From Alphaproteobacteria bacterium (lineage in GTDB: Bacteria > Pseudomonadota > Alphaproteobacteria > Caulobacterales > Caulobacteraceae), in contig JAHJME010000009.1 in the NCBI GenBank assembly GCA_018821435.1, positions 186,001 through 250,000 on the forward strand: a stretch of DNA of 64,000 bases. The letters are read 5' to 3'. Position 1 is the first letter of the stretch. Each line of letters begins with the position of its first letter. Of the stretch, positions 17,311 to 28,883 are shown one piece after another. The translations under genes were made by a program, and so were the position numbers. The notes below the pieces were generated by a model. The model was not told where the DNA came from. It saw nothing but the letters and a program-made list of their open reading frames with translations, and made no database searches.

Positions 17311-17470
17311 TCCTGATCAACGCCGGGATACCGCCGAGCCATTGGTACGGGGGTTGCGACCGCAACCAGCTAGCCCGAGAACACCACGACGCTGGAAGCG
17401 GCCGTGAGAAGGGCCATGACCTTCAAAATGGACGGCACAGCGCTCTCACCGCAAATCTGCGCTGTCGGAC

Positions 17471-18019
17471 CTAGCGGTAGAAGATCCGCTGGGTCCACTT
17501 GTCCGAATAGCGGCCGTTCTTGTAGCAGGCGCGTTCGCGCGAGACGCAGCGAACGCCGTCGGCCGGGCTCCACACGTCGTGGTGGTTCCAGTCGTCGCGG
17601 TCGCGATCCTTGTCCTTCGAGCTCGCCGCGATCGCGCCGATGACGATGGCGCCCAGGACCAGGCCCGCGATGGCGGCGCTGTTGTCCTTGCTCTTCGGCG
17701 CCAGGTCGCTGACGTCCAGGTTCGACGTGCGGCCGGTGCGGTAGTTGTAGGTGCAGCCGTACGAGAATTTCGACTCGCCGCCGTTGCGGTCGTCGAACTC
17801 GCCCTTGCCCATCACCCGCGCCTCGTTGCGGCCGTCGCTGACGTTGGACGAGGTGACCTTGACGCCCCGCGCCTGCGGATAGCGATCCTGCACCGCGTAG
17901 CTGATCTCGCGGCTGCAGGCGTCCGTTGGGCTTTGGCCCTGGGCCAGCGTCACCGAGGGCAAAAGCGCGGGCGCCGGCGCCAACACCGCGGCGATAGCCA
18001 GATACGTCACCGATCGCAT
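17471..18019 (-). CDS. Exported membrane-associated protein of unknown function
   Basis: 182 residues. Signal peptide about 1-27 (TLAQ), then a soluble segment with paired Cys ('DACSREIS', 'YGCTYNYRTGRT') which resembles periplasmic domains annotated only as hypothetical. A glycine-zipper-like hydrophobic segment follows at about 114-133 (AAIAGLVLGAIVIGAIAAS), next to a KDKDRDRDD charged linker, and the C-terminal part has another Cys pair (VRCVSRERACYKNG). Divergent from purU with a 72-nt shared promoter region. Function not recognisable. Confidence 0.7.
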   Translation of the reverse strand: MRSVTYLAIAAVLAPAPALLPSVTLAQGQSPTDACSREISYAVQDRYPQARGVKVTSSNVSDGRNEARVMGKGEFDDRNGGESKFSYGCTYNYRTGRTSNLDVSDLAPKSKDNSAAIAGLVLGAIVIGAIAASSKDKDRDRDDWNHHDVWSPADGVRCVSRERACYKNGRYSDKWTQRIFYR

Positions 18020-18091
18020 GACTTGAACTCCTGAACGTCCCCTGACGGCAGCCTTGACCTTACAGCCTGCCGGCGGCAAGCCCAGCCCGCG

Positions 18092-18934
18092 ATGATCCTG
18101 ACCCTTTCCTGTGACGACCGCCCCGGCATCGTGGCCCGCGTGTCGGCCCTGCTGTTCGAGCGCGGGGCCAATATCCTGGACGCGCAGCAGTACGACGACC
18201 TGGAGACCGACCGCTTCTTCATGCGGGTGGTGTTCGATCCCGGCGAGACGGCGACCGAGGCCTGGCGCGGGGCGTTCGAACCGCTGGCCGCCGAGTACGC
18301 CATGACCTGGGCCCTGCGCGGCACGAAGGCGCGCCGCAAGGTGATGATCCTGGCCTCCCAGACCGACCACTGCCTGGCCGACCTTATCTGGCGCTGGCGG
18401 CAGGGCGAGCTGCCGATGGACATCACCGCCGTGGTCTCCAACCACCCCGCCACGACGTTCCCGCACACCGACCTACAGGGCATCGCGTTTCGCCACCTGC
18501 CGGTGACCGCCGAGACCAAGGCGGCGCAGGAGGCGGCGCTGTGGGCGCTGATCCAGGAGACCGGGACCGAACTGGTCGTCCTCGCCCGCTACATGCAGGT
18601 GCTGTCGGACGATCTGTCCACCAAGCTGGCCGGCCGCTGCATCAACATCCACCACTCGTTCCTGCCCGGCTTCAAGGGCGCCCGGCCTTACCACCAGGCC
18701 CACGCGCGCGGCGTGAAGGTGATCGGGGCCACCGCCCACTACGTCACCGCCGATCTGGATGAAGGCCCGATCATCGAACAGGACGTCGAGCGGATCAGCC
18801 ACCGCGACACCCCCGCCAACCTGGTCCGCAAGGGCCGCGACATCGAGCGCCGCGTCCTGGCCCGCGCCGTGCGCTGGCACGTCGAGGACCGCGTACTGCT
18901 GAACGGCCGCAAGACCGTGGTGTTCACCGACTAG
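18092..18934 (+). CDS. purU: Formyltetrahydrofolate deformylase
   Basis: 280 residues. PurU hydrolyses 10-formyl-tetrahydrofolate to formate and tetrahydrofolate, balancing one-carbon pools and supplying formate for PurT. N-terminal ACT domain (about 1-80, '[19 protein letters not shown]') senses glycine/methionine in the E. coli enzyme. C-terminal formyltransferase-fold domain has the expected [16 protein letters not shown] block with the Asn-His pair and DEGPIIEQ with the catalytic Asp. Full length. The start at 18092 lies directly at the ACT domain; there is no visible strong Shine-Dalgarno. Followed 24 nt later by a glycosyltransferase gene. Confidence 0.95.
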   Translation: MILTLSCDDRPGIVARVSALLFERGANILDAQQYDDLETDRFFMRVVFDPGETATEAWRGAFEPLAAEYAMTWALRGTKARRKVMILASQTDHCLADLIWRWRQGELPMDITAVVSNHPATTFPHTDLQGIAFRHLPVTAETKAAQEAALWALIQETGTELVVLARYMQVLSDDLSTKLAGRCINIHHSFLPGFKGARPYHQAHARGVKVIGATAHYVTADLDEGPIIEQDVERISHRDTPANLVRKGRDIERRVLARAVRWHVEDRVLLNGRKTVVFTD

Positions 18935-18958
18935 GCTGACGCGGCTAGGGTCGCGGCC

Positions 18959-20023
18959 ATGACTCGCCTGGCCCTCGTGATGATCGTGCGCGACGAAGCG
19001 CCGTCGATCGCGCGCGCCCTGCGCAGCGCCCGCCCCCACGTCGACCGGATGATCGTGCTGGACACCGGCTCGACGGACGGCACGCAGGCGCTCGCCACGG
19101 CCGAGGGCGCCGAGGTCTCCAGCTACGACTGGACCCAAGACTTCGCCGCCGCCCGCAACGCCTCGCTGGCGCTGTCGGACGCCGCCTGGAACCTGGTGCT
19201 GGACGCCGACGAGTGGATCGAGGGCGGAACGGATTGCTTGGGTCCGACCACCCTGCCCCCGTCCGGCGGCGACTTCATGGGCGAGATCCGGCGCGACAAC
19301 CATCTGGACCAGCCCGGTAGCGAAGGCGCGGCGGTCACCTGGATCCCGCGCATCCTGCCGCGCGGCGTCCGCTATGAGGGCCGCATCCACGAGCAGCCGG
19401 TGGGCGTCAGCCGGGGCCTCCGCCTGCCGCTCCGCCTCGGCCACGACGGCTTCACCACCGCCAACCTGGCGCGCAAGGGCGACCGCAACGAAGCGCTGCT
19501 GATGCTGGAGCTTCAGGTCGCGCCCGACGACCCCTACCTCTGGTTCCAGCTGGCCAAGGAGCACCAGGTCCGCGACCGCGCGGCCCAGGCGGCGCTCTGC
19601 TTCGCCGAGGCCCTGCGGCTGGCGCCCGCCGATGTCCCCTACCGTCACGCCCTGGTGGTTCGCGCCCTGACCGCGCTGAAGGCCGCCGGCCGGCTGGCCG
19701 ACGCGCTGCAGCTCGCCGACGCCGAGGTGGGCGCGTGGCCGGAGTCGCCCGACTTCTGGTTCGCCCTGGGCGACCTCTATCTGGAGTGCGCGACCCAGGA
19801 ACCGGACCGCGCACTCGCCGACTACCTGCCGATCGTCCAGTCCGCCTGGAAGCGCTGCCTGGAGATCGGCGAGCGGCCGCAATTGGACGGCACGGTGGCC
19901 GGTCGGGGAAGCCACATGGCCGCGCACAACCTGGCCGTCTTCTACGAAGCCCTGGGCCAGACCGAACCGGCGGCCCGCTATCACGCCCTGGCCGCCCAGC
20001 TCCGCGCGGGGCCGACCGCCTAG
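18959..20023 (+). CDS. Glycosyltransferase family 2 with C-terminal TPR repeats
   Basis: 354 residues, no signal peptide or membrane segment. Residues about 1-190 form a GT-A fold: 'LALVMIVRDEAPSIARAL', 'IVLDTGSTDGT' and the metal-binding Asp82-Ala-Asp84 (LVLDADEW). The C-terminal part contains tandem TPR-like helices ('WFQLAKEHQVRDRAAQAALCF', 'FWFALGDLYLECA'). Similar GT2-TPR proteins glycosylate cell-surface or protein targets; acceptor unknown. It follows purU closely and could share its transcript. A short hairpin (20035-20057) lies just after the stop. Confidence 0.85.
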   Translation: MTRLALVMIVRDEAPSIARALRSARPHVDRMIVLDTGSTDGTQALATAEGAEVSSYDWTQDFAAARNASLALSDAAWNLVLDADEWIEGGTDCLGPTTLPPSGGDFMGEIRRDNHLDQPGSEGAAVTWIPRILPRGVRYEGRIHEQPVGVSRGLRLPLRLGHDGFTTANLARKGDRNEALLMLELQVAPDDPYLWFQLAKEHQVRDRAAQAALCFAEALRLAPADVPYRHALVVRALTALKAAGRLADALQLADAEVGAWPESPDFWFALGDLYLECATQEPDRALADYLPIVQSAWKRCLEIGERPQLDGTVAGRGSHMAAHNLAVFYEALGQTEPAARYHALAAQLRAGPTA

Positions 20024-20034
20024 AACCTGTACCG

Positions 20035-20057
20035 CATTCTCGCGTCCCAGGAGAATG
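20035..20057 (+). terminator. Hairpin after glycosyltransferase gene
   Basis: Perfect 7-bp inverted repeat CATTCTC / GAGAATG with a 9-nt loop, 12 nt after the stop codon. There is no T-run, so if it terminates it would need Rho; it may simply protect the 3' end. Confidence 0.35.
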
Positions 20058-20145
20058 GTCGGGCGCACAGCGTTCTTCGCCCTACTGTGTCGCGGGGTTC
20101 GACACGGGACCCTGTGTCATCGTCAGCTTTTGAAGGGGTCATCCC

Positions 20146-20826
20146 GTGCCTAAATTCCCGTTTGCCGCTCCGGCGGCCGCGCTCGCCATGCTGCTCGGCG
20201 CCGGCGCCGCGCAGGCCTCGATCTCCTACACCTTCGATACCGGCAATCAGGGCTGGAGCTACGGCGGCATCAGCTCGTCGACCCCCGACATCACGGGCGC
20301 CTCGCCGTGGGATGCCGGCGGCTTCCTGCGTCTGGCCGACCTTGCCGCCGAGACCGGTGTCTACGCGCCCGGCGCCGTGCTGGGCGACCAGAGCGCGGCC
20401 TATGGCGGCAACATCAGCTTCGACATCGGCGACGCCTTCAACGACGCCTCGCCCTATGTCGCGCTCATCCTCTACGGCTCGGGCCTGGCGGTCAGCATCC
20501 CGCACGCCCAGCCCGGCATCACAGGTCCGGTGAACTTCAGCTTCGACCTGACCGAGGCGGGCTTCACCGTCTTCAACGGCAACACCAACCCCGGCTCCAC
20601 GCCGGTGACCGAAGCCGAGTTCCGCAGCGTGCTGGCCAATCTGACCGGCATCGCGATCCGCACGGAATGGAACACCGGTCCCGACGACAGCACCGTGGAC
20701 AACGTGGTCTTCACCGGCTTCGGCGGCGACACCGCCCCCGTGCCGGAACCGGCCGCCTGGGCGCTGATGATCATGGGCTTCGGCCTGGCCGGCGCCTCGC
20801 TGCGCCGTCGCGCCCTCGCCGCCTGA
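20146..20826 (+). CDS. PEPxxWA-CTERM anchored exported protein
   Basis: 226 residues starting at a GTG with GAAGGGG eight to ten nt upstream. Signal peptide about 1-25 (GAGAAQAS). The body is a beta-rich extracellular domain (SYTFDTGNQGWSYGG; NISFDIGDAFND) similar to lectin-like carbohydrate-binding folds. The last 28 residues are a PEP-CTERM sorting signal of the PEPxxWA subtype (VPEPAAWALMIMGFGLAGA, then LRRR), normally cleaved by an exosortase and anchored to the surface or to exopolysaccharide. No exosortase gene is present in this window. Convergent with the following TonB-dependent receptor gene (42-nt gap). Confidence 0.88.
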   Translation: MPKFPFAAPAAALAMLLGAGAAQASISYTFDTGNQGWSYGGISSSTPDITGASPWDAGGFLRLADLAAETGVYAPGAVLGDQSAAYGGNISFDIGDAFNDASPYVALILYGSGLAVSIPHAQPGITGPVNFSFDLTEAGFTVFNGNTNPGSTPVTEAEFRSVLANLTGIAIRTEWNTGPDDSTVDNVVFTGFGGDTAPVPEPAAWALMIMGFGLAGASLRRRALAA

Positions 20827-20868
20827 CGATATCGGACGCCGCCTCGCGCGGCGGCGTCCGATCCTTCC

Positions 20869-23271
<2,403 letters not shown>

Positions 23272-23367
23272 TGCTCATCCCCACACTTGGTGCGGAGCGC
23301 AGTGGCGGAGTTGCGTGACGTGTTTCTGACGGTGGCGTTAAATTTTTACGGGCGCCGACACGCCCCG

Positions 23368-23805
23368 CTAGAACTGTCCATAGCCGCGCGCCATGGCTGC
23401 GGCGAACGCCGGCAGCAGCGCGAACAGCGCCACCTCGGCGTGGATGAACCGCCGGACGCCCGCCACCTGAGCGTCAGTGGGCGACAGGCCCGCCCTGCGC
23501 CAGCGGATGAAGGCGATGGTCGGCGGCGCCGACAGCAGGCCGATCACCAGGAACACGGCGACCTTCGCCCAGAAGAACCCGTTGTGCGAATAGTAGGCCC
23601 AGCCCTTCGCCGCCATGCCGGCGCGGGCGAAACCGACCACCAGGACCAGCCCCGCGAGGGCGCCGAACGCCAGATCGATCCCCGCCACCCGACGCACTGT
23701 CGCCGGCTCCATGCCGGGCCGGACCAGCATGAACTCGGCGAACAGGATGCCGAACAGGCCGAAGACGAACAGGTGATGGAGGATCGCCAAGACGAGGTCG
23801 AGCAT
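23368..23805 (-). CDS. DUF2214 family integral membrane protein
   Basis: 145 residues with four predicted transmembrane helices (LAILHHLFVFGLFGILFAEF; DLAFGALAGLVLVVGF; FWAKVAVFLVIGLLSAPPTI; HAEVALFALLPAFAAAMA). Conserved charged/His positions at the ends of the helices ('HHLFVFGLFG', 'FIHAEVALFALLP') fit the DUF2214 family of small inner-membrane proteins. Function unknown; some relatives sit near haem or redox proteins. It stands between the receptor gene and the enoyl-CoA hydratase gene on the same strand, with 69 nt to the latter's stop, so it may be a separate unit. Confidence 0.8.
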   Translation of the reverse strand: MLDLVLAILHHLFVFGLFGILFAEFMLVRPGMEPATVRRVAGIDLAFGALAGLVLVVGFARAGMAAKGWAYYSHNGFFWAKVAVFLVIGLLSAPPTIAFIRWRRAGLSPTDAQVAGVRRFIHAEVALFALLPAFAAAMARGYGQF

Positions 23806-23874
23806 GGGACGCGCGCTCCGAGGGCCGCCCCAACCTCTTACGTCGTGAACGCCGACGTCAAGGCAACAGCCGCT

Positions 23875-24675
23875 TCATACGAACTTCGGCTTCCGCTTCT
23901 CGCGGTGCGACGCCAGGCCCTCGGCGGCCTCCGGGCCGGTGAAGGCCAGGAACTCCAGCGCCAGCGAGGCGTCGAAGGCGGGCCCGGCGGTGCGCAGCCA
24001 GTGGTTCAGGGTGTGCTTGGTCCAGGCGATGGCCCGGGTTGCGCCATTGGCGAGCTTGGTCGCCACCTCCAGCGCCTTGGCGTCGAGGTCTTCGTCGGGC
24101 ACGCAAAGCGAGATCAACCCGATCCGCTCGGCTTCCTGGCCGTTCAGCGGATCGCACGTCAGCAGATAGTACTTGGCCTTGGCCATCCCGCAGAGCAGCG
24201 GCCAGACGATGGCCGCATGGTCGCCCGCCGCCACGCCCAGGCGCGTGTGGCCATCGATAATCCGGGCGTCCGGCGTGGCGATTGAGATATCCGCCAGCAA
24301 GCCGCAAACCAGCCCGGCCCCGACCGCGACGCCGCGCATCGAACTGACCACCGGCGTCTGGCAGTCGATGATGTTCATGACGATGTCGCGCGCCTCGCGC
24401 ATAACTCGGGCACGGACCTCGAAGTCGTCGACGATCTGCTGGATCATCTCGAAGTCGCCGCCGGCGGAGAACGCGGTCCCCTCGCCCGTGAGGATGGCGC
24501 AGCGCACGTCGGGGTCAGCGTCCACGTCGCGCCAAACTTCGGCCAGTTCGCGATGCATCACCGCGTCGGCGGAATTAAGCCGCCCCGGATTGCTCATCAC
24601 GATCCGCAGCACGCCATCGGCCGGCCGCTCGAACTTCAGACGCTGGTAGCGCGCGTAGCGGTCGGCCATTGGCAT
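23875..24675 (-). CDS. Enoyl-CoA hydratase/isomerase family protein
   Basis: 266-residue crotonase-fold enzyme, hydrating or isomerising an acyl-CoA in fatty-acid or aromatic-acid degradation. Recognisable features: '[20 protein letters not shown]', the oxyanion-hole segment '[15 protein letters not shown]', and the central helix block '[19 protein letters not shown]'. I do not see the two canonical glutamates of crotonase at the usual places with certainty (Asp replaces one near '[11 protein letters not shown]'), so it may belong to a sub-group with another activity. Follows the SDR gene with a 6-nt gap, indicating an operon of degradative enzymes. Confidence 0.88.
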   Translation of the reverse strand: MPMADRYARYQRLKFERPADGVLRIVMSNPGRLNSADAVMHRELAEVWRDVDADPDVRCAILTGEGTAFSAGGDFEMIQQIVDDFEVRARVMREARDIVMNIIDCQTPVVSSMRGVAVGAGLVCGLLADISIATPDARIIDGHTRLGVAAGDHAAIVWPLLCGMAKAKYYLLTCDPLNGQEAERIGLISLCVPDEDLDAKALEVATKLANGATRAIAWTKHTLNHWLRTAGPAFDASLALEFLAFTGPEAAEGLASHREKRKPKFV

Positions 24676-24681
24676 TCGTCC

Positions 24682-25461
24682 TCAGTAGATCGTGTAGCCG
24701 CCGTCGATGACGAAGCTGTCGCCGGTGTGGAACTTCGAGGCGTCCGACGCCAGGTAGACCGCGATGCCGGCGAAATCCTCGCCCTCGCCCCAGCGACGCA
24801 TGGGCACCCGGCCGATGGCCTTCTCGTTGAACTTGTCGTTCGACTGCAGGCCCGAGGTCATGTCGGTGGCGATCCAGCCCGGCAGGATCGAGTTGGCGCG
24901 GATGCCGTGGCGCGCGTACTCGACCGCCAGGCCGCGCACCATCGACAGCACGCCGCCCTTGGTCGAGGCATAGGCCTGGTTGCGCGGCGCGCCGTGGATG
25001 GCCGAAGTGGAGGACGTCACCACCAGCGAGCCGCCCGGATCGCCGGCGTTGGCCCGCTCCAGCATGTGCTTGGCGGCCTCGCGGAAGGTCCAGAAGACGG
25101 CGTCCAGGTTCACCGTGGTGACGCGGCGCCACTTCTCGGTGGTCATCTGGTCGAACGGCGCGCCGCCGCCGATGCCGGCGTTGGCGGCCACGAAGTCGAG
25201 CCGGCCGAACGTCTTCAGCACCTCGGCCACGCCGGCCACCACGCTGGCCTCGTCGGCCACGTCCACCGCCTGGACCAGCACCTCGCCGCCGTGCGCCTTC
25301 AGGGCCGCCTCGGCCTTGGCGTTCTTCTCGGGGTTCTGGCCCCAGATGGCGACCTTTGCGCCCGCCGCCGCCAGCCCCTCGGCCATGCCCAGGCCGATGC
25401 CGCCGTTGCCGCCGGTCACCAGGGCCACCTTGCCGCTCAGGTCGAAGGGGTTGAACGCCAT
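24682..25461 (-). CDS. Short-chain dehydrogenase/reductase
   Basis: 259-residue classical SDR, NAD(P)-dependent oxidoreductase. Cofactor motif TGGNGGIGLGMA near residue 17, NAG motif 'AANAGIGGG', catalytic Ser in 'VVTSSTSAIHG' and Tyr-x-x-x-Lys in 'QAYASTKGG'. C-terminal 'FVIDGGYTIY' is typical of FabG-like enzymes. Substrate not determinable. Upstream of and operonic with an enoyl-CoA hydratase-like gene, so together they may act on a CoA thioester or a hydroxy acid. Divergently placed relative to the small gene at 25585, with 123 nt between. Confidence 0.92.
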   Translation of the reverse strand: MAFNPFDLSGKVALVTGGNGGIGLGMAEGLAAAGAKVAIWGQNPEKNAKAEAALKAHGGEVLVQAVDVADEASVVAGVAEVLKTFGRLDFVAANAGIGGGAPFDQMTTEKWRRVTTVNLDAVFWTFREAAKHMLERANAGDPGGSLVVTSSTSAIHGAPRNQAYASTKGGVLSMVRGLAVEYARHGIRANSILPGWIATDMTSGLQSNDKFNEKAIGRVPMRRWGEGEDFAGIAVYLASDASKFHTGDSFVIDGGYTIY

Positions 25462-25584
25462 TTTACAAGTCCTCCCGTTTGGAGACGACTTCTCGCGGGC
25501 GCCCCTACGTCGGTCAAGGCGGCGCGGCGCTTCCCAGGGCGGTTCGCTTCATGCCACGATCGAAAGAAAAGGCGGGGAAGCGGG

Positions 25585-25860
25585 ATGCAACGACAGACGG
25601 TGCTGGTGCTCTATCTGTCCAACTCGGCGCTGGATTCCGCCGTGGTGGGCTGGAGCCGATACGACGGCACGGGCGAGACGCGGCACATGGCGGGCGACGC
25701 CGAGGAGCCGCCGTATCGCACCGGCCTGGATGCGCTGAAGGACGGCTGGCGGCTGTTCCAGGCGTCGCAACTGCTGCCCCACCAGCGCGGCGCCGAGTTC
25801 GACGTCAGCTACCTCAAATACGAATTCTGGTTCGAACAACTGTCCGAGGTCTCGGCATGA
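25585..25860 (+). CDS. Small protein of unknown function coupled to a PhyH dioxygenase
   Basis: 91 residues, no signal peptide or membrane helix. Sequence features: 'VLVLYLSNSALDSAVVGWS' then aromatic/acidic C-terminal 'DVSYLKYEFWFEQL'. I do not recognise a family. It has a clear ribosome site region (GGGGAAGCGGG) and its stop codon overlaps the next gene's start (ATGA), so both are translated together. The context suggests a partner, chaperone or regulator of the dioxygenase. Confidence 0.7.
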   Translation: MQRQTVLVLYLSNSALDSAVVGWSRYDGTGETRHMAGDAEEPPYRTGLDALKDGWRLFQASQLLPHQRGAEFDVSYLKYEFWFEQLSEVSA

Positions 25861-26789
25861 GCGACCTGCCCCTGCTCCACGCTCATGACATGGCGACGTT
25901 CGCCGCGCGCGGGTTCCTGCGGATGGACGGCGTCGTCCCCGACGCGATCAACGCCCAGTTCATGGACGAGGTCGGCGAGATCGAGCCGCCTGAGCCCGGC
26001 CGGAAGCTGCGCCGGACCTATGGCGAACTGCTGGCCAAGGCGGGCATCCCCGAGGTCGGCGCCGGCGTCCCGCTGGCCCGCACCTACGCCCAAGGCTCGG
26101 CCATCGCCCGGATGCTGGAGTTGCCCGCCGTGGCCGGCGCGATCCGCAGCCTGGTGGGCGAGGACCCAACCTTCGACCACCACTTCCTGCACGTGACCTT
26201 CCCGCCCGCCTACCACGCGGCCAGCGGCGGCGAGAACGTCAGCCAGCACACCCACCAGGACTCGACCATCGACCCCCGCCAGGCCTTCGACCTGCAGATC
26301 ATGTACTACCCGCACGCCGTGACCCGGCCGATGGGCGGCACGCGGTTCGTGCCCGGCACCCACCTGCGCAAAGTCAGCGAGGCGGCCCTGGGCCGCTATC
26401 AGAACATCCGCGGCCAACAGCACATGGTGTGCGAGGCCGGGACCCTGCTGTTCCTGCACTCGGGCGTCTGGCACGGCGGCGGGGTGAACCTGTCGGACCG
26501 CACGCGGACGATGTTCAAGATCCGCATGAACCCCAGCCGGTCCCAGGCGCGGATGTTCGACACCTCGACGCTGGAACAGCCGACGGGCCAGCGGCCGATC
26601 TTCTACCTGAAGGGCGCGCAGCCACGCACCGTCGAGCAGATCCTGATGACCCCCGAACCCTGGTTCGAGGACGACACCGGCCGGCTCGAGTTCGTGAACC
26701 GCGTGAAGTTCTGGCGCTACCTCACCGGCGACGCCACCTACGACGCCGACTACTGGCTGACCCGGCTGGAGAACCTGGCGACGGCGTAA
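25857..26789 (+). CDS. PhyH-family Fe(II)/2-oxoglutarate dioxygenase
   Basis: 310-residue phytanoyl-CoA-dioxygenase-like enzyme. Facial triad visible: His133-Gln-Asp135 in 'QHTHQDSTID' and His206 in 'HSGVWHGGGVNLSD', followed by the Arg of 'SDRTRTMFKIRMN' that binds 2-oxoglutarate. Length is typical. Catalyses hydroxylation of an unknown small molecule. The start is fixed by the ATGA overlap with the preceding small gene. Downstream is a long hairpin (26791-26833) and a convergent hypothetical gene. Confidence 0.87.
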   Translation: MSDLPLLHAHDMATFAARGFLRMDGVVPDAINAQFMDEVGEIEPPEPGRKLRRTYGELLAKAGIPEVGAGVPLARTYAQGSAIARMLELPAVAGAIRSLVGEDPTFDHHFLHVTFPPAYHAASGGENVSQHTHQDSTIDPRQAFDLQIMYYPHAVTRPMGGTRFVPGTHLRKVSEAALGRYQNIRGQQHMVCEAGTLLFLHSGVWHGGGVNLSDRTRTMFKIRMNPSRSQARMFDTSTLEQPTGQRPIFYLKGAQPRTVEQILMTPEPWFEDDTGRLEFVNRVKFWRYLTGDATYDADYWLTRLENLATA

Positions 26790-26790
26790 C

Positions 26791-26833
26791 CCCGCTACTC
26801 AGCCCCCCGCATGCACGGGGATGAGTAGGCGGG
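26791..26833. terminator. Bidirectional hairpin between convergent genes
   Basis: Nested inverted repeat: outer arms CCCGC-TACTCA and TGAGTA-GCGGG (one unpaired G), inner arms CCCCG and CGGGG around a CATGCA loop. It directly follows the dioxygenase stop codon and lies between convergent genes. No T-run on either side, so intrinsic termination is uncertain. Confidence 0.5.
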
Positions 26834-26909
26834 AGGTCAGCCCTCAGACAGGACTTGATGCACAGCTTATCCACAGACCGAGGCCGGGCCTGTGGATATC
26901 GGGTCGCGA

Positions 26910-27179
26910 CTAGAAGCTCAGCGGTTTGACGCTCTGGCTCTTCTCGACGTCGGCGCGGGAGTCGGCCTTGCGCTGATCCCAGTCGGCCTGGGTCAGGCAG
27001 ACCCGTTCCTTCATCCGGCTGCCCAGCACGGCTTCGCGCTTGCAGACCATCTCGTTCTTGTCGGTCTTGCCGGCGGCCTTGGTCGGGGTCGTCGCGGCGG
27101 CCGTCGCGGTATTGGCGGCCTGCGTGGCCGGGTCGGCGGCGCCGGCCAATAGCGCGGCGGCGAACACGAGGGAGATCAT
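26910..27179 (-). CDS. Small exported two-Cys protein of unknown function
   Basis: 89 residues: signal peptide (about 1-15, SLVFAAALLAG), an Ala/Thr-rich linker, then 'VCKREAVLGSRMKERVCLTQ' with two Cys that likely form a disulfide, and 'WDQRKADSR'. This CxR...GSR...RVCxT...W pattern recurs in small exported proteins of sphingomonads and caulobacters (recalled), without known function. ATG 27179 has AAGGAG at good spacing; an upstream ATG would read through that ribosome site. Confidence 0.75.
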   Translation of the reverse strand: MISLVFAAALLAGAADPATQAANTATAAATTPTKAAGKTDKNEMVCKREAVLGSRMKERVCLTQADWDQRKADSRADVEKSQSVKPLSF

Positions 27180-27224
27180 CGGGGCGCTCCTTACCAAGGG
27201 CGAGAATTGAGTGACGTATAGTTG

Positions 27225-27992
27225 TTACGCTACCTCTATCTCCCGGACATTGTCGATGCCCGCTTGTCGCAACGTGGCGATGAGTTCCGCGACCACCTCG
27301 CCCAGCTGCGCCGGGTCGCGGCCGCGCACCACCAGGTTCGAGCCATAGCCGTCCGGACCGAAGAACGGATAGCTGCCCAGCGACATATCGGTGTGCGCCT
27401 TGGCCACCGCTTCCAGCGGCGCGGCGATCTGCCCCTCGCCCGAGCCCTCGACCCGCACGGTGCGCGAGACGGTCGGTCGACCGCCCCGCATCCGGGGCCC
27501 CACATCCTCCAGCATGCCGCGCATGATCTGCGGCACGCCGGCCAGGGTGAAGACATTGCCGATGGTGAACCCCGGCGGACCCTGCACCGGGTTCTTCACC
27601 AGCGCACCGCCCACCGGCACCCGGGCCATCCTCCGCCGCGCGGCGTTGACCTCGCCGCCCCAGCGGGCGCTCAGCATCGCCATGATTTCGGGATGCTCTT
27701 CCAGCTCGACGCCGAACGCCTGGGCCACCGCGTCGGCGGTGATGTCGTCGTGCGTCGGCCCGATCCCCCCCGTGGTCACGACATAGTCGTAGCGGGCGCG
27801 CAGCGCGTTCAGCGCGTCGACGATCTCGTCCATCACGTCCGGCACCGTCCGCGCCTCGGCCAGATCCACGCCGATCACGCCCAGGTACCGGGCGATGTCG
27901 CGCAGGTTGGTGTCCTGGGTCCGCCCGCTGAGGATCTCGTCGCCGATGATCAGCACCGCGGCGGTGACCCGCTTTTCTCCGTCGCTCGCCAT
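27225..27992 (-). CDS. CinA-like molybdopterin-binding domain protein
   Basis: 255 residues, equal to the N-terminal MoaB/Mog-like domain of CinA (COG1058) without its C-terminal deamidase domain. Motifs: '[15 protein letters not shown]' at the N-terminus, '[20 protein letters not shown]' (MPT-binding loop) and '[13 protein letters not shown]'. Relatives are ADP-ribose/CoA pyrophosphatases or nicotinamide-recycling proteins; single-domain forms are common in Alphaproteobacteria. Divergent from sfsA, with a 54-nt gap. Confidence 0.88.
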   Translation of the reverse strand: MASDGEKRVTAAVLIIGDEILSGRTQDTNLRDIARYLGVIGVDLAEARTVPDVMDEIVDALNALRARYDYVVTTGGIGPTHDDITADAVAQAFGVELEEHPEIMAMLSARWGGEVNAARRRMARVPVGGALVKNPVQGPPGFTIGNVFTLAGVPQIMRGMLEDVGPRMRGGRPTVSRTVRVEGSGEGQIAAPLEAVAKAHTDMSLGSYPFFGPDGYGSNLVVRGRDPAQLGEVVAELIATLRQAGIDNVREIEVA

Positions 27993-28046
27993 CCGCCGAT
28001 CCCTCGCCTACATCACGCTGCCGTCAGCTTCGGACTAAAGCCATCC

Positions 28047-28763
28047 ATGGACTTCCCGCAACCACTCGAACGCGGCGTGCTGGTCAGCCGGTACAAGCGC
28101 TTCTTCGTCGATGTGGTCATGGACGACGGTCGCGCGATCACCGCGCACTGCCCGAACCCGGGCGCGATGCTGGGTCTGAACACCCCCGGCCTGCCCGCCT
28201 GGCTCTCGAAATCCGACGATCCGAAACGCAAGCTGGCCCACACCCTGGAGCTGGTCCAGGCCGACGGCGGATTGGTCGGCATCAATACGATGCACCCCAA
28301 CCGCATCGTCGCCGAAGCCCTGGCCGCCAACGCCATTCCCGAGGTCGGGGGTTACGCCACCCACCGGCGCGAGGTCCGCTATGGCGAGAACAGCCGCGTC
28401 GACTTCCTGCTGGAACACCCCGGCCGCGCGCCGTGCTGGCTGGAGGTGAAGAACTGCCACCTGCGCCGGACCGGCGCCCTGGCCGAGTTCCCCGATTGCG
28501 TGGCGGCCCGGTCGCTGAAGCATCTGCGCGAACTGACCGCCATGGTCGAGGCTGGGCAGCGGTCGGTGATGCTGTTCGTGATCCAGCGGACCGACTGCGA
28601 CGCCTTCGCCGCCTGCGCCGAGCTGGACCCCGCCTACGCCAAGGGCCTGACCGAGGCGGCGGCGCGGGGCGTCGAGGTGCTGGCCTACCGTTGCGCGATC
28701 GACACGGCGGCGGTGACGCTGGCCGATCGCGTGCCGTGGACCGGAGCGAACCTGGCCGGCTGA
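28047..28763 (+). CDS. sfsA: SfsA family DNA/RNA nuclease-like protein
   Basis: 238 residues. Contains '[16 protein letters not shown]', '[12 protein letters not shown]', 'NRIVAEAL', 'RVDFLLE' and '[10 protein letters not shown]', all characteristic of SfsA. The Asp ... Glu-Val-Lys arrangement (VDFLLE then LEVKN) is the PD-(D/E)XK nuclease core. The E. coli protein was named sugar fermentation stimulation protein A; its cellular role is unclear. ATG at 28047 fits the family N-terminus ([10 protein letters not shown]); the long upstream frame overlaps the cinA-like gene and is rejected. Confidence 0.94.
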   Translation: MDFPQPLERGVLVSRYKRFFVDVVMDDGRAITAHCPNPGAMLGLNTPGLPAWLSKSDDPKRKLAHTLELVQADGGLVGINTMHPNRIVAEALAANAIPEVGGYATHRREVRYGENSRVDFLLEHPGRAPCWLEVKNCHLRRTGALAEFPDCVAARSLKHLRELTAMVEAGQRSVMLFVIQRTDCDAFAACAELDPAYAKGLTEAAARGVEVLAYRCAIDTAAVTLADRVPWTGANLAG

Positions 28764-28883
28764 CGGCCAAGCTGCGTCATCCTGCCGTACCCGCTCTCCG
28801 GATGTCCCAGCATAATGCAACCCTGAAGTTCACGCCCTCGTAACGTCATCCGGGCAAACCAGTCGAGGTGACAAGAGGCGCGC

